Shown: positions 48,943 through 60,160 of the stretch, piece after piece
How the letters are laid out: each line of letters begins with the position of its first letter
Position numbering within the stretch: position 1 is the first letter of the stretch
Assembly: GCF_000730625.1 (NCBI RefSeq)
Contig: NZ_BBIT01000011.1
Coordinates: 37,365-101,364 of the forward strand
Direction of reading: 5' to 3'
From: Pseudomonas oryzihabitans NBRC 102199
GTDB taxonomy: Bacteria; Pseudomonadota; Gammaproteobacteria; Pseudomonadales; Pseudomonadaceae
DNA length: 64,000 bases
The notes under the pieces: model-generated
Databases searched by the model: none
What the model was told of the DNA's origin: nothing
The model's input: the letters and a program-made list of their open reading frames with translations, nothing else
Made by a program: the position numbers and the translations under genes

Positions 48943-49920
48943 ATGCAGCAGACGAATTTCGAGGTGCAGACGCACAGTGGCCAGGTCGCCGAGGCGTGTC
49001 GCTGGATGAGCGCGGTGGCCGGTCCGCATCGCCTGGAAACCCGCAGCGGCGCCGAATTGAGTTTCCATCACCAAGGACTGCGACTGCCGGGCCGAGCCAC
49101 GGTGCTGGGGCGGATCGGCTATGGCGCCGCGGTGCAGATCGGCATCGACGCCCTGGATGCCTACAGCCTCAGCCTGCCGCTGCAGGGGCGCCAGTCGCTG
49201 GCCAGACGCGGCGCGCGCATACGTTCCGACAGCCAGTGCGGAATGGTCGTCGCGCCCCACGAATGGCAGCGGCTGGACATGGCCGCCGACTGCCTCAAGC
49301 TGCAGGTGGTGATCCGCCGCGAAGCCCTACAGGAGGTGGCGGAGGGCCTGCTGGGCCGGCCTTTGGCGGCGCCCCTGAGCTTTGCCGGCGAGATGGAACT
49401 GGCGCGCCCGGCGGTCGCGGCGTGGTGGCAGGGGGTGCGCCAATTGCTGGACGGCTGGAGCGCTGTCCAGGCGCTCTACGGCCAGCCGGCACTGGCCAAC
49501 GACCTGGAAGTGATGCTGCTCAAGGGCCTGCTGCTGGCCCAGCCGCACAACTACTCCGCGGCTCTGGAGGAAGGCGTAGGGACGGGCTATCCCGAGTTTC
49601 TCCTGCGGGCGCGGCGTTATCTCGAAGCCCATGCGCGGGAGAATCCCTCGCTGGAGAGTCTGGAGCGCGTGGCCGGCGTATCCCGGTCCAAGCTCTATGC
49701 CAGCTTCCGCCGCTATCACGGCCAGCCGCCCATGGCCTATCTCAAGCGGCTACGGCTGGAAGAGGTGCGGCGCCTGCTGCTGGCGCGTCGTGACGGCGCG
49801 AGCGTCTCGCGCATCGCCCTGGATTGGGGCTTCGAGCACCTGGGGCGCTTCGCCAGCGACTACCGCCAGGCGTTCGGCGAGACGCCGTCGCAGACCCTGG
49901 CGGGACGGCGTCTCAACTAG
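48943..49920 (+). CDS. AraC/XylS-type regulator (candidate AntR)
   Basis: A 325-residue AraC-family protein. The C-terminal DNA-binding domain (about 225-325) has two helix-turn-helices: SLESLERVAGVSRSKLYASFRRYHG and VSRIALDWGFEHLGRFASDYRQAFGETP. The N-terminal part is a cupin-like effector domain with RIGYGAAVQIGI. It is divergent from antA, as antR is in P. aeruginosa, so it probably activates antABC with anthranilate. Its stop overlaps that of the next AraC gene in the palindrome CTAG (49917-49920). Confidence 0.8.
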   Translation: MQQTNFEVQTHSGQVAEACRWMSAVAGPHRLETRSGAELSFHHQGLRLPGRATVLGRIGYGAAVQIGIDALDAYSLSLPLQGRQSLARRGARIRSDSQCGMVVAPHEWQRLDMAADCLKLQVVIRREALQEVAEGLLGRPLAAPLSFAGEMELARPAVAAWWQGVRQLLDGWSAVQALYGQPALANDLEVMLLKGLLLAQPHNYSAALEEGVGTGYPEFLLRARRYLEAHARENPSLESLERVAGVSRSKLYASFRRYHGQPPMAYLKRLRLEEVRRLLLARRDGASVSRIALDWGFEHLGRFASDYRQAFGETPSQTLAGRRLN

Positions 49921-50948
49921 CTGGAGAGCGCCCCGCGAAAGCGGCGGGTTTCCGAAGGAGACTCGCCGTAGCGGCGCTTGTATTCCTGAGCGAACCTGCC
50001 GAGGTGGGCGAAGCCCCATTTGTAGGCGGTGTCCGTCACCGATTCCACCCGGCCGCTGCGCAGTTCTTCGTTGACCCGCTCCAGGCGCAGGTCGCGCAGA
50101 TAGTGCATGGGGGTGGTGCCGCGATAGGTGCGGAAGCCGGCGAACAGGGTGCGCACGCTGACGCCGCCATGTTCGGCCAGGGTTTCCACGCTGAGCGGCT
50201 CGTGCAGGTGTTCGGCGATATAGGCCTCGATGCGCTTGATGAAGTAGGGCGAGACATTGCGCTCGCGGGTGCCTTCCAGCTGGCCGTGCAGGGAATGCGG
50301 CTGGCCATAGAGCAGGGCATTGAGCAGCGAGGATTCGAATTGCTTGAGCACCAGCGGCTGGTGGATCGGATGCGCCGGATCGGCCAGGCCGTCCATGAGC
50401 AGGCCGAGCAGTTGCAGGAAGTAGGCGCCACCGGCCTGGCCCAGGTCCAGCCGCGGATCGAATTGCGGCAGGCGACCCTGCTGGGGCAGGTGCTGGGCGC
50501 AGTGATGCTCCAGGTCGGCGCGCTCCAGGCGCAGTACCAGCTGCGCGGCGCCGCCATACCATCTCATGCGCACGGGCAACTCCGGCGACAGCAATGCTGC
50601 CACCTGCGGCGAAGACTGGAAATCCACCGCGCCGCAATGGATGTCGGCGCCTCCTGTCAGCGGGATCTGGACCAGATAGAAGTCCTGCAGGCACTGGGGA
50701 TCGATATCGACGTCGGTGCCGTATTCCAGGCGATTGAGCGACAGTCGCCCGCGGCTGATGTGGTGCAGGCTGGCGCTGACCACCTCGCCGCGCTGCACCG
50801 GTTTCAGCTCATGGGGCTTGAACACCTTGCTGACACCCTGGCAGGCCGCATCCCGGTCGGCCACGAGAAATTGCAGGCTGCTCGAACAGAACAGCCGGGT
50901 CTGGCGAAAGCGCTCTCCGCTTTCGGAGGGCGTGACGTCTTGGGTCAT
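49917..50948 (-). CDS. Second AraC/XylS-type regulator
   Basis: A 343-residue AraC-family protein. ATG 50948 has a perfect AAGGAGG ribosome site. The effector half includes VKPVQ-type VFKPHELKPVQRGEVVSA and the C-terminal helix-turn-helix pair contains LSVETLAEHGGVSVRTLFAGF and VTDTAYKWGFAHLGRFAQEYKRRYGESP. It lies tail to tail with the other regulator. It could be the real AntR or the indole-operon regulator, since no other regulator is seen for iif. Confidence 0.78.
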   Translation of the reverse strand: MTQDVTPSESGERFRQTRLFCSSSLQFLVADRDAACQGVSKVFKPHELKPVQRGEVVSASLHHISRGRLSLNRLEYGTDVDIDPQCLQDFYLVQIPLTGGADIHCGAVDFQSSPQVAALLSPELPVRMRWYGGAAQLVLRLERADLEHHCAQHLPQQGRLPQFDPRLDLGQAGGAYFLQLLGLLMDGLADPAHPIHQPLVLKQFESSLLNALLYGQPHSLHGQLEGTRERNVSPYFIKRIEAYIAEHLHEPLSVETLAEHGGVSVRTLFAGFRTYRGTTPMHYLRDLRLERVNEELRSGRVESVTDTAYKWGFAHLGRFAQEYKRRYGESPSETRRFRGALSS

Positions 50949-51169
50949 TGTTACCTCCTTGCACACAGGCGTGGCCCCGCGCACCCTTTTGTTTCCTGCC
51001 GGTTGCAGCCAGCGGATAGCGGCTGCAGTCAGCGGATAGTCGGTGGGCAGCGGAACTCGTTCTTGGCCGATCGCGGTCGGCCTTGCAGGGGAATTTGCAA
51101 GGGGCGGGCCAAGCAAGGCGTCTAACAAAGGGTTTCGGGCGATCAGCGGCCAGGCCGGTCGCCATCCGC

Positions 51170-52123
51170 TCAGGCGTCGTCGTGGCGCAGTCGCCCATGC
51201 TCGCTGCGCACTGCCGCCATGAAGGTCTGCATGGCCGAGGACTGCACCCGGTGGCGGCGACGGATCAGTCCATAGGGCGGCAGTCGTGGTTCGAAGGCGA
51301 TGGGCAGCACCGCCAGCAGGTGCCGGCCGGGATAGTCGTTGACCACCGACAGCGGCGTCACGCCGAGCATGTCGGTCTGCTGCAGCAGCGCCAGCAGGGT
51401 CATGATGGAGGTGGTTTCGACGATGCTGCCGGGGATGTCGACCCGGGCATCGTGGAAGGCCTGGTTGATGATGGCCCTCATCGGGCTGGGGTGCTGTTGC
51501 AGCACCCAGGTGTGCTCCTGCAATTCGCCCCAGGTGAGGTGGGTGGCCTGGGCAAGGGGATTCTGGGCGCCGGCGATCACGCAGAGCACCTCTTCGCCGA
51601 GGCTGTCGAACAGCAATTCCTCGGCGCGGGCCCCGGTAGGAATGCGGCCCAGGACCACGTCGAGCTGGTCCTGCAGCAGCGCCTGGACCAGAACGTCGCT
51701 GGTATCCACCTGGATGGACATGGACAGCCGCGGATGGCTCTGCTTGAGGGTGGCGATGGTGCGGGTCAGCAGCCCCGAGGCCAGCGCCGGGATCGCGCCC
51801 ACCGCCACCCGGCCCAGATTGCCCGATTCCAGCGCGACCAGCTCCTCGCGCATGCCCGAGAGTTCGGCGAACACCATCCGCGCGTAGTAGATCACCGTGT
51901 CGCCAAAGGCCGTGGCGCGCATGCCGCGCGGCAGCCGCTCGAACAGCCCCACGCCCAGCAGGCTCTCGATCTCGTGCAGCATCTTGGTGGCGGCCGGCTG
52001 GGTCATGCCGATGTCGTCGGCGGCGCGGCGCAGCGAGCCGAATTCCGCCAGTGCCAGCACCAGCCGCAACTGGCGCAGGCGCAGACGGCTGTGGATGGTA
52101 TGGGCATCGGGAATGCGCGTCAT
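51170..52123 (-). CDS. LysR-type regulator (GbpR-like) of the tct cluster
   Basis: A 317-residue LTTR. The winged helix LRLRQLRLVLALAEFGSLRRAADDIGMTQPAATKMLHEIESLLG (about 13-56) has the family's MTQPAATK recognition helix, and LGRVAVGAIPALASGLL starts the effector domain. The sequence pattern resembles GbpR-type regulators of sugar uptake. It lies 92 bases downstream of tctA on the same strand, so it may regulate the transporter or the divergent sugar-acid genes. Confidence 0.85.
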   Translation of the reverse strand: MTRIPDAHTIHSRLRLRQLRLVLALAEFGSLRRAADDIGMTQPAATKMLHEIESLLGVGLFERLPRGMRATAFGDTVIYYARMVFAELSGMREELVALESGNLGRVAVGAIPALASGLLTRTIATLKQSHPRLSMSIQVDTSDVLVQALLQDQLDVVLGRIPTGARAEELLFDSLGEEVLCVIAGAQNPLAQATHLTWGELQEHTWVLQQHPSPMRAIINQAFHDARVDIPGSIVETTSIMTLLALLQQTDMLGVTPLSVVNDYPGRHLLAVLPIAFEPRLPPYGLIRRRHRVQSSAMQTFMAAVRSEHGRLRHDDA

Positions 52124-52215
52124 GCTGGCGAACCTTGGGGCAGGGGAGCCGGCTAGGGTAGCGCATGAGCCCGGGCCTGGCGTCGGTGGGGTGCGTCCGC
52201 GCCAGGCCGGGGCGT

Positions 52216-53736
52216 TCACGACGGCCGTACCTTGGCCCGCGGCTGGCCCAGGCGCAGCGCCTGCAGGCCCCGCGCGAGCAACGGCCAGCAGAGCATCAGC
52301 AACGCCGCGGTGGTCAGACTGCCCACCAGCGGGTTGGACCAGAAGATGCCCAGCTGGCCATCGGAGAACAGCATCGATTGGCGGAAGGCGTCTTCGGCCT
52401 TGTCGCCCAGCACCGCCGCCAGCACCAAGGGGGCGATGGGATAGCCGAGCTTCTTGAAGGCATAGCCGAGGATGCCGAAGCCGAGCATCAGCCAGACGTC
52501 GAACAGGCTGTTGTGCACCGAGTAGGCGCCAATCACGCAGACGGTAAAGATGATCGGCGCGATGATGCAGAACGGGATGCGCAGGATGGCGGCGAACAGC
52601 GGCACCGTCGCCAGCACCACGATCAGGCTGACCACGTTGCCCAGGTACATGCTGGCGATCAGACTCCAGACGAAGTCGTGCTGTTCGGCGAACAGGGTCG
52701 GCCCCGGATGCAGGCCCCAGATCATCAGGCCGCCGAGCATCACCGCGGCGGTGGCGGAGCCGGGAATACCCAGGGTCAGCATCGGCAGCAGGGCACTGGT
52801 GCCGGCGCTGTGGTCGGCGGTCTCCGGCGCGATCACCCCTTCCAGTTCGCCCTTGCCGAAGCCCTCGCGGTTCTTCGAAAAGCGCCGCGCCAGGCTGTAG
52901 CTCATGAAGGAAGCGGCGGTAGGGCCACCGGGTGTCACGCCCATCCAGCAACCGACCAGGGCGCTGCGCAGCCAGGTCAGCCAGTAGCGCGGCAACTGTT
53001 TCCAGGTGCCGAGCACGGTGCGCAGGGTGATGCGCGCCTGCTCGCCACGAAAGACCAGGCCTTCCTCCACGGTGCAGAGGATCTCGCCGATGCCGAACAG
53101 GCCGATCACCGCCACCTCGAAGCTGATGCCCGACAGCAGTGCCGGCTGGTCGAAGGTCAAGCGCAGATTGCCCGACACCGTATCCATGCCCACCGCCGCC
53201 ATGGCGAAGCCGATCATCATGGCGGCCACCGTTTTCAGCGGTGGATTCTTGCTCATGCCGATGAAGGTACAGAAGGCCAGCAGGTAGACGGCGAAGAACT
53301 CCGGCGAGCTGAATTCCATGGCGAAGGCGGCGATGCGGCTGGAGAGGAAGGTCAGCAGCAGCACCCCGACCAGGGCGCCCAGCAGCGCCGAGGTGAAGGC
53401 CGCGGTCAGGGCCTCGCCGGCACGACCCTGGCGCGCCAGGGGGTAGCCGTCGAAAGTGGTGGCCACCGACGAGGGTTCGCCGGGGATGTTGAACAGGATC
53501 GAGGTGATGGAGCCGCCGAACAGCGCGCCCCAGTACATGCAGGAGAGCAGGATGATGGCCGAGGTCGGACTCATGGTGAAGGTCAGCGGCAGCAGCAGGG
53601 CGACGCCATTGGGCGCGCCCAGGCCGGGCAGCACCCCGACCAGGATGCCGAGCAGCACGCCGATCACCATCAGGGCGAGGTGATGGAAAGACAGGATCAG
53701 CCCCATCCCGTGCATCAGGGAGTCGAATTCGCTCAT
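52216..53736 (-). CDS. tctA: TctA, large membrane subunit of a tripartite tricarboxylate transporter
   Basis: A 506-residue membrane protein with about 12 helices. The signature GILVGVLPGLGAPNGVALLLPLTF and the second-half repeat GVTPGGPTAASFMSYSLA are the TctA glycine motifs; IPGEPSSVATTFDGYPLA is also typical. The start ATG 53736 overlaps the tctB stop by ATGA. It works with a periplasmic TctC and small TctB to import carboxylates by a sodium or proton gradient. Confidence 0.94.
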   Translation of the reverse strand: MSEFDSLMHGMGLILSFHHLALMVIGVLLGILVGVLPGLGAPNGVALLLPLTFTMSPTSAIILLSCMYWGALFGGSITSILFNIPGEPSSVATTFDGYPLARQGRAGEALTAAFTSALLGALVGVLLLTFLSSRIAAFAMEFSSPEFFAVYLLAFCTFIGMSKNPPLKTVAAMMIGFAMAAVGMDTVSGNLRLTFDQPALLSGISFEVAVIGLFGIGEILCTVEEGLVFRGEQARITLRTVLGTWKQLPRYWLTWLRSALVGCWMGVTPGGPTAASFMSYSLARRFSKNREGFGKGELEGVIAPETADHSAGTSALLPMLTLGIPGSATAAVMLGGLMIWGLHPGPTLFAEQHDFVWSLIASMYLGNVVSLIVVLATVPLFAAILRIPFCIIAPIIFTVCVIGAYSVHNSLFDVWLMLGFGILGYAFKKLGYPIAPLVLAAVLGDKAEDAFRQSMLFSDGQLGIFWSNPLVGSLTTAALLMLCWPLLARGLQALRLGQPRAKVRPS

Positions 53737-54251
53737 GACAGGCTCCTCAGCAGGCGGGCGAGGTCGGCCAGGGGCCCGGCATCCAGCGGTACCTTGAACC
53801 AGAGGGCGAAGATCAGATAGCTGGCCAGGCTCACGCCGCCGGCGGTGGCGAGGATCTGCCAGGCGCCGTAGCGCCTTTGCCGCTGGCGATCCCGTGCCAT
53901 GAACCAGGCGATGAACAGGAAGGCCGTCAGATAGAGGCCCAGCAGGGGCAGGGCGACGACGAAGGCCAGCATCGGCAGGAACACCCGCAGCACCTGGCCG
54001 AAGGCGGCGCGTTCGACGAAGCTGGTGCGCAGCGCCTGCCAGCGCCACAGGGTCTGCAGCGCCGTGGCCAGACTGGCCAGGGCCAGCAGCAGGCCGATGT
54101 AGAAGGGGAAGTAGCCCGGCTCGGGGCCGGCATCGCCCCAGCCGATACCCTGTTCCAGGCTGCCCACCATCACGATGCCGCCAAGGCCAGCGGTAAAGGC
54201 CGCCAACCCCAGTTCCACCCAGCGGGTGGTGATCAGAGAATCTCCGGCCAT
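53733..54251 (-). CDS. tctB: TctB, small membrane subunit of the tripartite transporter
   Basis: A 172-residue protein with four predicted helices, beginning MAGDSLITTRWVELGL, with DAGPEPGYFPFYIGLLLALAS as the family motif. The start at ATG 54251 gives normal length; the longer frame is an artefact. It lies 28 bases after tctC. Confidence 0.9.
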   Translation of the reverse strand: MAGDSLITTRWVELGLAAFTAGLGGIVMVGSLEQGIGWGDAGPEPGYFPFYIGLLLALASLATALQTLWRWQALRTSFVERAAFGQVLRVFLPMLAFVVALPLLGLYLTAFLFIAWFMARDRQRQRRYGAWQILATAGGVSLASYLIFALWFKVPLDAGPLADLARLLRSLS

Positions 54252-54279
54252 GGCCGTCTCTCCTGTGTCGGTGCGCCGA

Positions 54280-55278
54280 TCAGCGCTTGAGCCAGCCCGC
54301 GTCCTCGAACACCGGGGTGACCCGTGCGGTGTCCTGGGCGATGTAGTCCTGCAGCGCCTGGCCTTCGAGGAAGGTCGGCACCAGCGCATTGCGCTCGATG
54401 TAGGCCTTGAACTCCGGCGTCTGGCTGACCTTGCGCAGCAGTTCCACATAGAAGGCCCGTTGTTCCTCGCTGACCCCGCCCGGCAAGAGCACGGTGCGCG
54501 GGAAACGGTACTGGTCGATGCCCAGCCCCTGCTCCTTGCAGGTGGGCACGTCGGACCAGGCCTGGGTCTCGGTGACCTTGGCGGTATAGGTCATGCGCGC
54601 CTGGCTGAACACGCACAGCGGCACCACCTGGCCGCCGCGCCACTGGCTCAGGCTCTCGCTGGGGTTGTTGACGTTGGAAGTGATGTGCTTGCCGGCCAGC
54701 TGGGTCGCCGCCTCGCTGCCACTCTTGAAGGGAATGTAGGTGAGCTTGGTGCCCTCGGTGCGATTGAGCAGCAGGGTCAGGGTCTGGTCGACGTCCTTGG
54801 ACTGGCTGCCACCCATGCGCTTGCCGGCCGGATCCTGCTTGATGGCGTCGAGATAGCCCCGGGCGTCCTTCCAGGGCGCGTCGGCGTAGCTCCAGAGGAT
54901 GAAGTCATCCTCGGCGATGGCCGCCACCGGGGTGAGGTCGGCGAGCTGGTAGCCGAGCTTGGCGGTCAGCGGCAGCAGATAGACGTTGTTGGTGGCGATG
55001 ACCAGCTTGTCCGCCTCGCCCTTGGCCATCTTCATCTCCAGGAAGGCCTCGGCGCCGTTGCCGCCACCCTTGTTCATCACCACGGTGCTGGCGTCGAGCA
55101 GCCTGTGCTGCGTGATGATCGACTGGATCAGTCGGCCGAGCTGGTCGGTGCCGCCACCGGGACCACCGGCGACCACGATCTCCACCTTGCCCTCGGGTTG
55201 CCAGGCAGCCTCGGCGACGGGAGCCACCACAGCGGCCAGGCACAGGGGGAGGGCGGCGAGCAGGGAAGTGCTGCGCAT
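54280..55278 (-). CDS. tctC: TctC, periplasmic substrate-binding protein
   Basis: A 332-residue extracytoplasmic solute receptor of the Bug/TctC family. Signal peptide up to AEAAW, then the family start VEIVVAGGPGGGTDQLGRLI, the ligand loop NKGGGNGAEAF and PFKSGSEAATQLAGKHI. It determines the substrate, which is unknown but likely a carboxylate or sugar acid given the divergent catabolic genes. Confidence 0.9.
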   Translation of the reverse strand: MRSTSLLAALPLCLAAVVAPVAEAAWQPEGKVEIVVAGGPGGGTDQLGRLIQSIITQHRLLDASTVVMNKGGGNGAEAFLEMKMAKGEADKLVIATNNVYLLPLTAKLGYQLADLTPVAAIAEDDFILWSYADAPWKDARGYLDAIKQDPAGKRMGGSQSKDVDQTLTLLLNRTEGTKLTYIPFKSGSEAATQLAGKHITSNVNNPSESLSQWRGGQVVPLCVFSQARMTYTAKVTETQAWSDVPTCKEQGLGIDQYRFPRTVLLPGGVSEEQRAFYVELLRKVSQTPEFKAYIERNALVPTFLEGQALQDYIAQDTARVTPVFEDAGWLKR

Positions 55279-55570
55279 GGGACTACCTCTTTCTTGTCGT
55301 TGTTTTGGGTGGGCCGAGTGTGCGCAGCACCCGGCGATCCTGACCAGTCAAAAGAAGGCATGCACCTATAGCCTGGGGTTATGCCTGGCGCTGCTCTTCA
55401 TCTGACTCCGCACGGCAAAAGGGCCGTAGCGACGAGCGAAAAACGACCTATATCCTGCGGCTATACACCTATGCGCAGATTTGATTAGACGGTTATCGCC
55501 CCCCGGCTGATAGTCGACCTCGCCAGCCGGCAGCTGAACACCCATAACAAGAATCCCAGGGGTCCATGCC
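55279..55570. other. Divergent promoter region tctC / MFS
   Basis: A 292-base gene-free region between divergent operons, likely holding both promoters and the LysR site. No distinct repeat is evident. Confidence 0.4.
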
Positions 55571-56890
55571 ATGCTCTCGACGTCCCGTTCCTCACGCCTC
55601 GGCGAAGCCGCCGTGCCCACGGCGCTCCAGGCTTCCCGCGTCCGCTGGCGCATCTTCGCCATCATCTTCGGCCTTACGGTCATCAACCTGGTGGACCGCG
55701 TGTCGCTGTCCATAGCCATGCCCACCATCGCCCGCGAATTCCAGCTGACGCCGGCCACCCAGGGGCTGATTCTCAGCAGCTTCTTCTGGGCCTATGCGCT
55801 CCTGCAGATTCCCGGCGGCTGGCTGATCGACCGCTACGGCCCGCGCCGCGTCATCGGCTGGTCCACCGGGCTCTGGGGCGTCTTCCAGACCCTCGCCGCC
55901 TTCGCCACCGGCGGGCTGTCGCTGATCTTCGCCCGGGTCGCCCTGGGCGCCGCCGAGGCGCCGCTGTTCCCGGCCGGTGGCAAGCTCAATTCCCTCTGGC
56001 TGGCTTCCAGCGAGCGCGGCCGTGGCGCGGTGCTGATGGATTGCGGCGGACCGCTGGGCGTGGCCCTGGGCGGTCTGCTCATCGCCTACCTGATCGCCGT
56101 CTTCGGTTCCTGGCGCACCGCCTTCTTCATCGCCGGTATCGCCACCCTGGCCATGGCCTGGCTCGCCTGGCGCTATCTCCGGGACGACCCAGCCGCCCAC
56201 CCCGGGGTCAATGCCGCCGAGCTGGCGCGCATCAACGAAGGTCGCACCACCTCGGTGGCCCAGGCGGCCAAGGCCGGCGCCCGGGGCCTGGGCATCGCCC
56301 GTCGCTCCCTGGCCGGCATCCTCATCGGTCGCGCCAGCTGGGCCATGGTCTTCTTCGGCCTGCTGACCTGGGGGCCCAGCTACCTGGCCCAGGCCCGCGG
56401 CTTCGACATCAAGGGCATCGGCGCCGCTACCTTCGTCATCTTCCTCTGCGGGGCGGCCGGCTCCCTGGTCGGTGGCTTCCTCTGCGACCTGCTGGTGCGC
56501 AAGGGCGTGCGTCGTGGCCTCGCCGCCAAGGGACTGCTGTCCTGCTCCGGCCTGGTGGCCCTGGCGGCCTTCCTGCTGCTGCCGCGGCTGACCGATCCCT
56601 ATGCCGCCGTGGCGCTGCTGTCGCTCACCGCCTTCTTCCTCATGTGGGGCAGCCTCTACTGGAGCTTCCCGGCGCTGCTGGCGGTGCCGGCACGGGTCGG
56701 CCTGATCGGCGGGGTAATGAACCTGGCCGGCAGCCTCGGCGGCATCGCCGTACCCATCCTGGTCGGCCTGCTGCTGCAGCACCTGGGTGGCTATCCCGCG
56801 GTGCTGGGCTTCTTCGCCCTCTGCTCGGGCCTGTTCATCCTCGGCACCCTGTTGATCGTCCTGGACCAGCGGGAGGTGCAGCATGGCTGA
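55571..56890 (+). CDS. MFS transporter (ACS family)
   Basis: A 439-residue major-facilitator transporter with 12 helices. The motif GWLIDRYGPRRVIGWS between helices 2 and 3 and LGAAEAPLFPAGGKLNSLWL in helices 4-5 are typical of anion:cation symporters such as D-galactonate or hexuronate carriers. It overlaps the amidohydrolase start by 8 bases, so the substrate of the operon is probably imported by it. Confidence 0.88.
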   Translation: MLSTSRSSRLGEAAVPTALQASRVRWRIFAIIFGLTVINLVDRVSLSIAMPTIAREFQLTPATQGLILSSFFWAYALLQIPGGWLIDRYGPRRVIGWSTGLWGVFQTLAAFATGGLSLIFARVALGAAEAPLFPAGGKLNSLWLASSERGRGAVLMDCGGPLGVALGGLLIAYLIAVFGSWRTAFFIAGIATLAMAWLAWRYLRDDPAAHPGVNAAELARINEGRTTSVAQAAKAGARGLGIARRSLAGILIGRASWAMVFFGLLTWGPSYLAQARGFDIKGIGAATFVIFLCGAAGSLVGGFLCDLLVRKGVRRGLAAKGLLSCSGLVALAAFLLLPRLTDPYAAVALLSLTAFFLMWGSLYWSFPALLAVPARVGLIGGVMNLAGSLGGIAVPILVGLLLQHLGGYPAVLGFFALCSGLFILGTLLIVLDQREVQHG

Positions 56891-57829
56891 GCTCTATGAC
56901 GGCCCCATCGTCGATGCCCATCATCACTTCTGGGAGCCCCGGCGCAACTTCCACCCCTGGCTGTCCGGCACGGAAACCATCCCCTTCCGCTATGGCGACT
57001 ACAACGCCATCAAGGGTGACTATCTGCCCGAGCACTACCTGGCCGACGCGGCCGGTCACCAGGTGGTCCAGACGGTCTATGTCGAGACCGAGTGGGATCC
57101 GCGTGATCCCCTGGGCGAGACCCGCTACGTCCATGACCTGGCACGCCGCCATGGCGCGCCCCATGCGGTGGTCGCCCAGGCCTGGCTGGATGCGGCAGAC
57201 GCCGCCGAGCTGCTCGCCGCCCAGGCCTCCTTCGAACGGGTGCGCAGCGTCAGACACAAGCCCGGTGGCCCGGCGCGCCCGGAAGAGGTGGGCAGCCAGC
57301 GCACCCTGATGAGCGACGAGCGCTGGCGCCAGGGCTACGCCGAACTGCAGCGCCACGGCCTGCACTTCGACCTGCAGACGCCCTGGTGGAATCTCGACGA
57401 AGCCTGTCGCCTGGCGCGGGACTTCCCGGCCACCCAGCTGATCCTCAACCACACGGGGCTGCCGTCCGACCGCAGCGCCGAAGGTCTGGCCGCCTGGCGC
57501 GCGGCCCTGGCCCGCCTCGCCGAATGGCCCAACGTGGCGCTGAAGATCTCCGGCCTGGGCCTCGCCGGCCAGCCGTGGCGCGCCGAAGACAACGCCTGGA
57601 TCGTGCACGAGGCCATCGCCGTCTTCGGCGCGGAACGCGCCATGTTCGCCAGCAATTTTCCCGTCGATCGTCTGTGCGGCAGCTACGACACCATCATCGG
57701 CGGCTTCAAGCGTCTGGTGGCCGACCTGCCCATCACGGCCCAGCGCCAACTCTTCCACGACACCGCCCAGCGTCTGTATCGCCCGGTGGCCGACGTCTTT
57801 CGCCTGGACACCTACCTGAGGACTTCCGC

Positions 57830-57833
<4 letters not shown>
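56883..57833 (+). CDS. Amidohydrolase family protein (sugar lactonase-like)
   Basis: A 316-residue TIM-barrel metal hydrolase of the COG3618 type. DAHHHFWEP is the N-terminal metal motif, LNHTGLP the barrel histidine, and FASNFPVDRLCGSYD the catalytic aspartate region. Relatives include L-fuconolactonase and 2-pyrone-4,6-dicarboxylate hydrolase. In this operon, opening of a sugar-acid lactone is the likely role. It overlaps both neighbours (8 bases and ATGA). Confidence 0.83.
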
Positions 57834-58843
<1,010 letters not shown>

Positions 58844-58935
58844 TAGCTGCCGCGGCGTCCAGGCGCCTCCCGAATCCGCCGAACCGGTCCCTGGGGCCGG
58901 ACGGCCTTACTCATGCTCGAAAAAGGAACCTCACC

Positions 58936-60111
58936 ATGAAAATTACCAGCGTTCGCACCCGCGTCTTCGAATGGAAGGGCAAGGTCGTCCCGCCCCAGGC
59001 GCACTTCTGCACCAACGCCACCGACATCCTCTATGAGCGCGGCGACGCCATGGGCTCCTTCCGCTTCCACGGCTGGCTGGTGGTGGAGATCGAAACCGAC
59101 AGCGGCCTGGTCGGCCTTGGCAACTGCGCCCTGGCGCCGCGGGTGGCCAAGGAAATCATCGACCTCTACCTGACCCCCATCGTCCTGGGCCAGGATCCCT
59201 TCGACAACGAATACCTCTGGCAGAAGATGTATCGCCGCACCCACGCCTGGGGCCGCAAGGGCATCGGCATGGCCGCCATCTCCGCCGTGGACCTGGCGCT
59301 CTGGGACCTGATGGGCAAGGCGGTAGACAAGCCGGTGTTCAAGTTGCTGGGTGGCCGGACCAAGGAAAAGATCCCCTGCTACGCCTCCAAGCTCTACGCC
59401 AATGACAATCTGGATCTGTTTCTGGAAGAGGCCCAGGGCTATCTCAACCAGGGCTTCGATGCCCTCAAGATGAGATTTGGCTACGGGCCGAAGGACGGCC
59501 CCGCCGGCATGCGCCGTAACATCGAGCAGGTGCGCGCCTTGCGCGAGCTGGCCGGCCCCGACGTCGACATCATGCTGGAGTGCTACATGGGCTGGACCCT
59601 GGAATACGCCCGCCGCATGCTGCCCAAGCTGGCCGAATTCGAACCGCGCTGGCTGGAAGAGCCGGTCATCGCCGATGACATCGAAGGCTACGTCGAACTC
59701 AAGAAGATGGGCATCATGCCCATCTCCGGCGGCGAGCACGAATTCACCTCCTACGGCTTCAAGGACCTGCTCGAACGCCGCGCCGTGGACGTCATCCAGT
59801 ACGACACCAACCGCGTCGGCGGCATCACCGCCGCGCGCAAGATCAACGCCCTGGCCGAAGCCTGGTCGGTGCCGGTCATCCCCCACGCCGGCCAGATGCA
59901 CAACTACCACCTGACCATGGCCAGCACCGCGTCGCCCATGGCCGAGTTCTTCCCGGTATTCGACGTGGAGGTAGGCAACGAACTCTTCTACTACGTCTTC
60001 AAGGGCGAACCCCAGCCCGTCGGCGGCTACCTGCAACTCGACGATGACAAGCCCGGTCTGGGCCTTGAGCTGTCCGAAGAACACCTCAAGGACTTCGATG
60101 TGATCGAGTAG
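58936..60111 (+). CDS. rhmD: L-rhamnonate dehydratase-like enolase superfamily enzyme
   Basis: A 391-residue mandelate-racemase-group enzyme, closely resembling Rhm[45 protein letters not shown], metal ligands in [18 protein letters not shown] and SGGEHEF, and the catalytic HAGQMHNYH. The reaction would be dehydration of L-rhamnonate (or a close acid such as L-lyxonate) to a 2-keto-3-deoxy acid. It ends the operon of MFS, lactonase and PdxA2, 92 bases after pdxA2. No aldolase or dehydrogenase for the product is seen. Confidence 0.85.
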   Translation: MKITSVRTRVFEWKGKVVPPQAHFCTNATDILYERGDAMGSFRFHGWLVVEIETDSGLVGLGNCALAPRVAKEIIDLYLTPIVLGQDPFDNEYLWQKMYRRTHAWGRKGIGMAAISAVDLALWDLMGKAVDKPVFKLLGGRTKEKIPCYASKLYANDNLDLFLEEAQGYLNQGFDALKMRFGYGPKDGPAGMRRNIEQVRALRELAGPDVDIMLECYMGWTLEYARRMLPKLAEFEPRWLEEPVIADDIEGYVELKKMGIMPISGGEHEFTSYGFKDLLERRAVDVIQYDTNRVGGITAARKINALAEAWSVPVIPHAGQMHNYHLTMASTASPMAEFFPVFDVEVGNELFYYVFKGEPQPVGGYLQLDDDKPGLGLELSEEHLKDFDVIE

Positions 60112-60160
60112 TAGCGGTATCGATTGCCGCCTCTGGGAAGAGTGGCGGCCAGCTGCGGAA

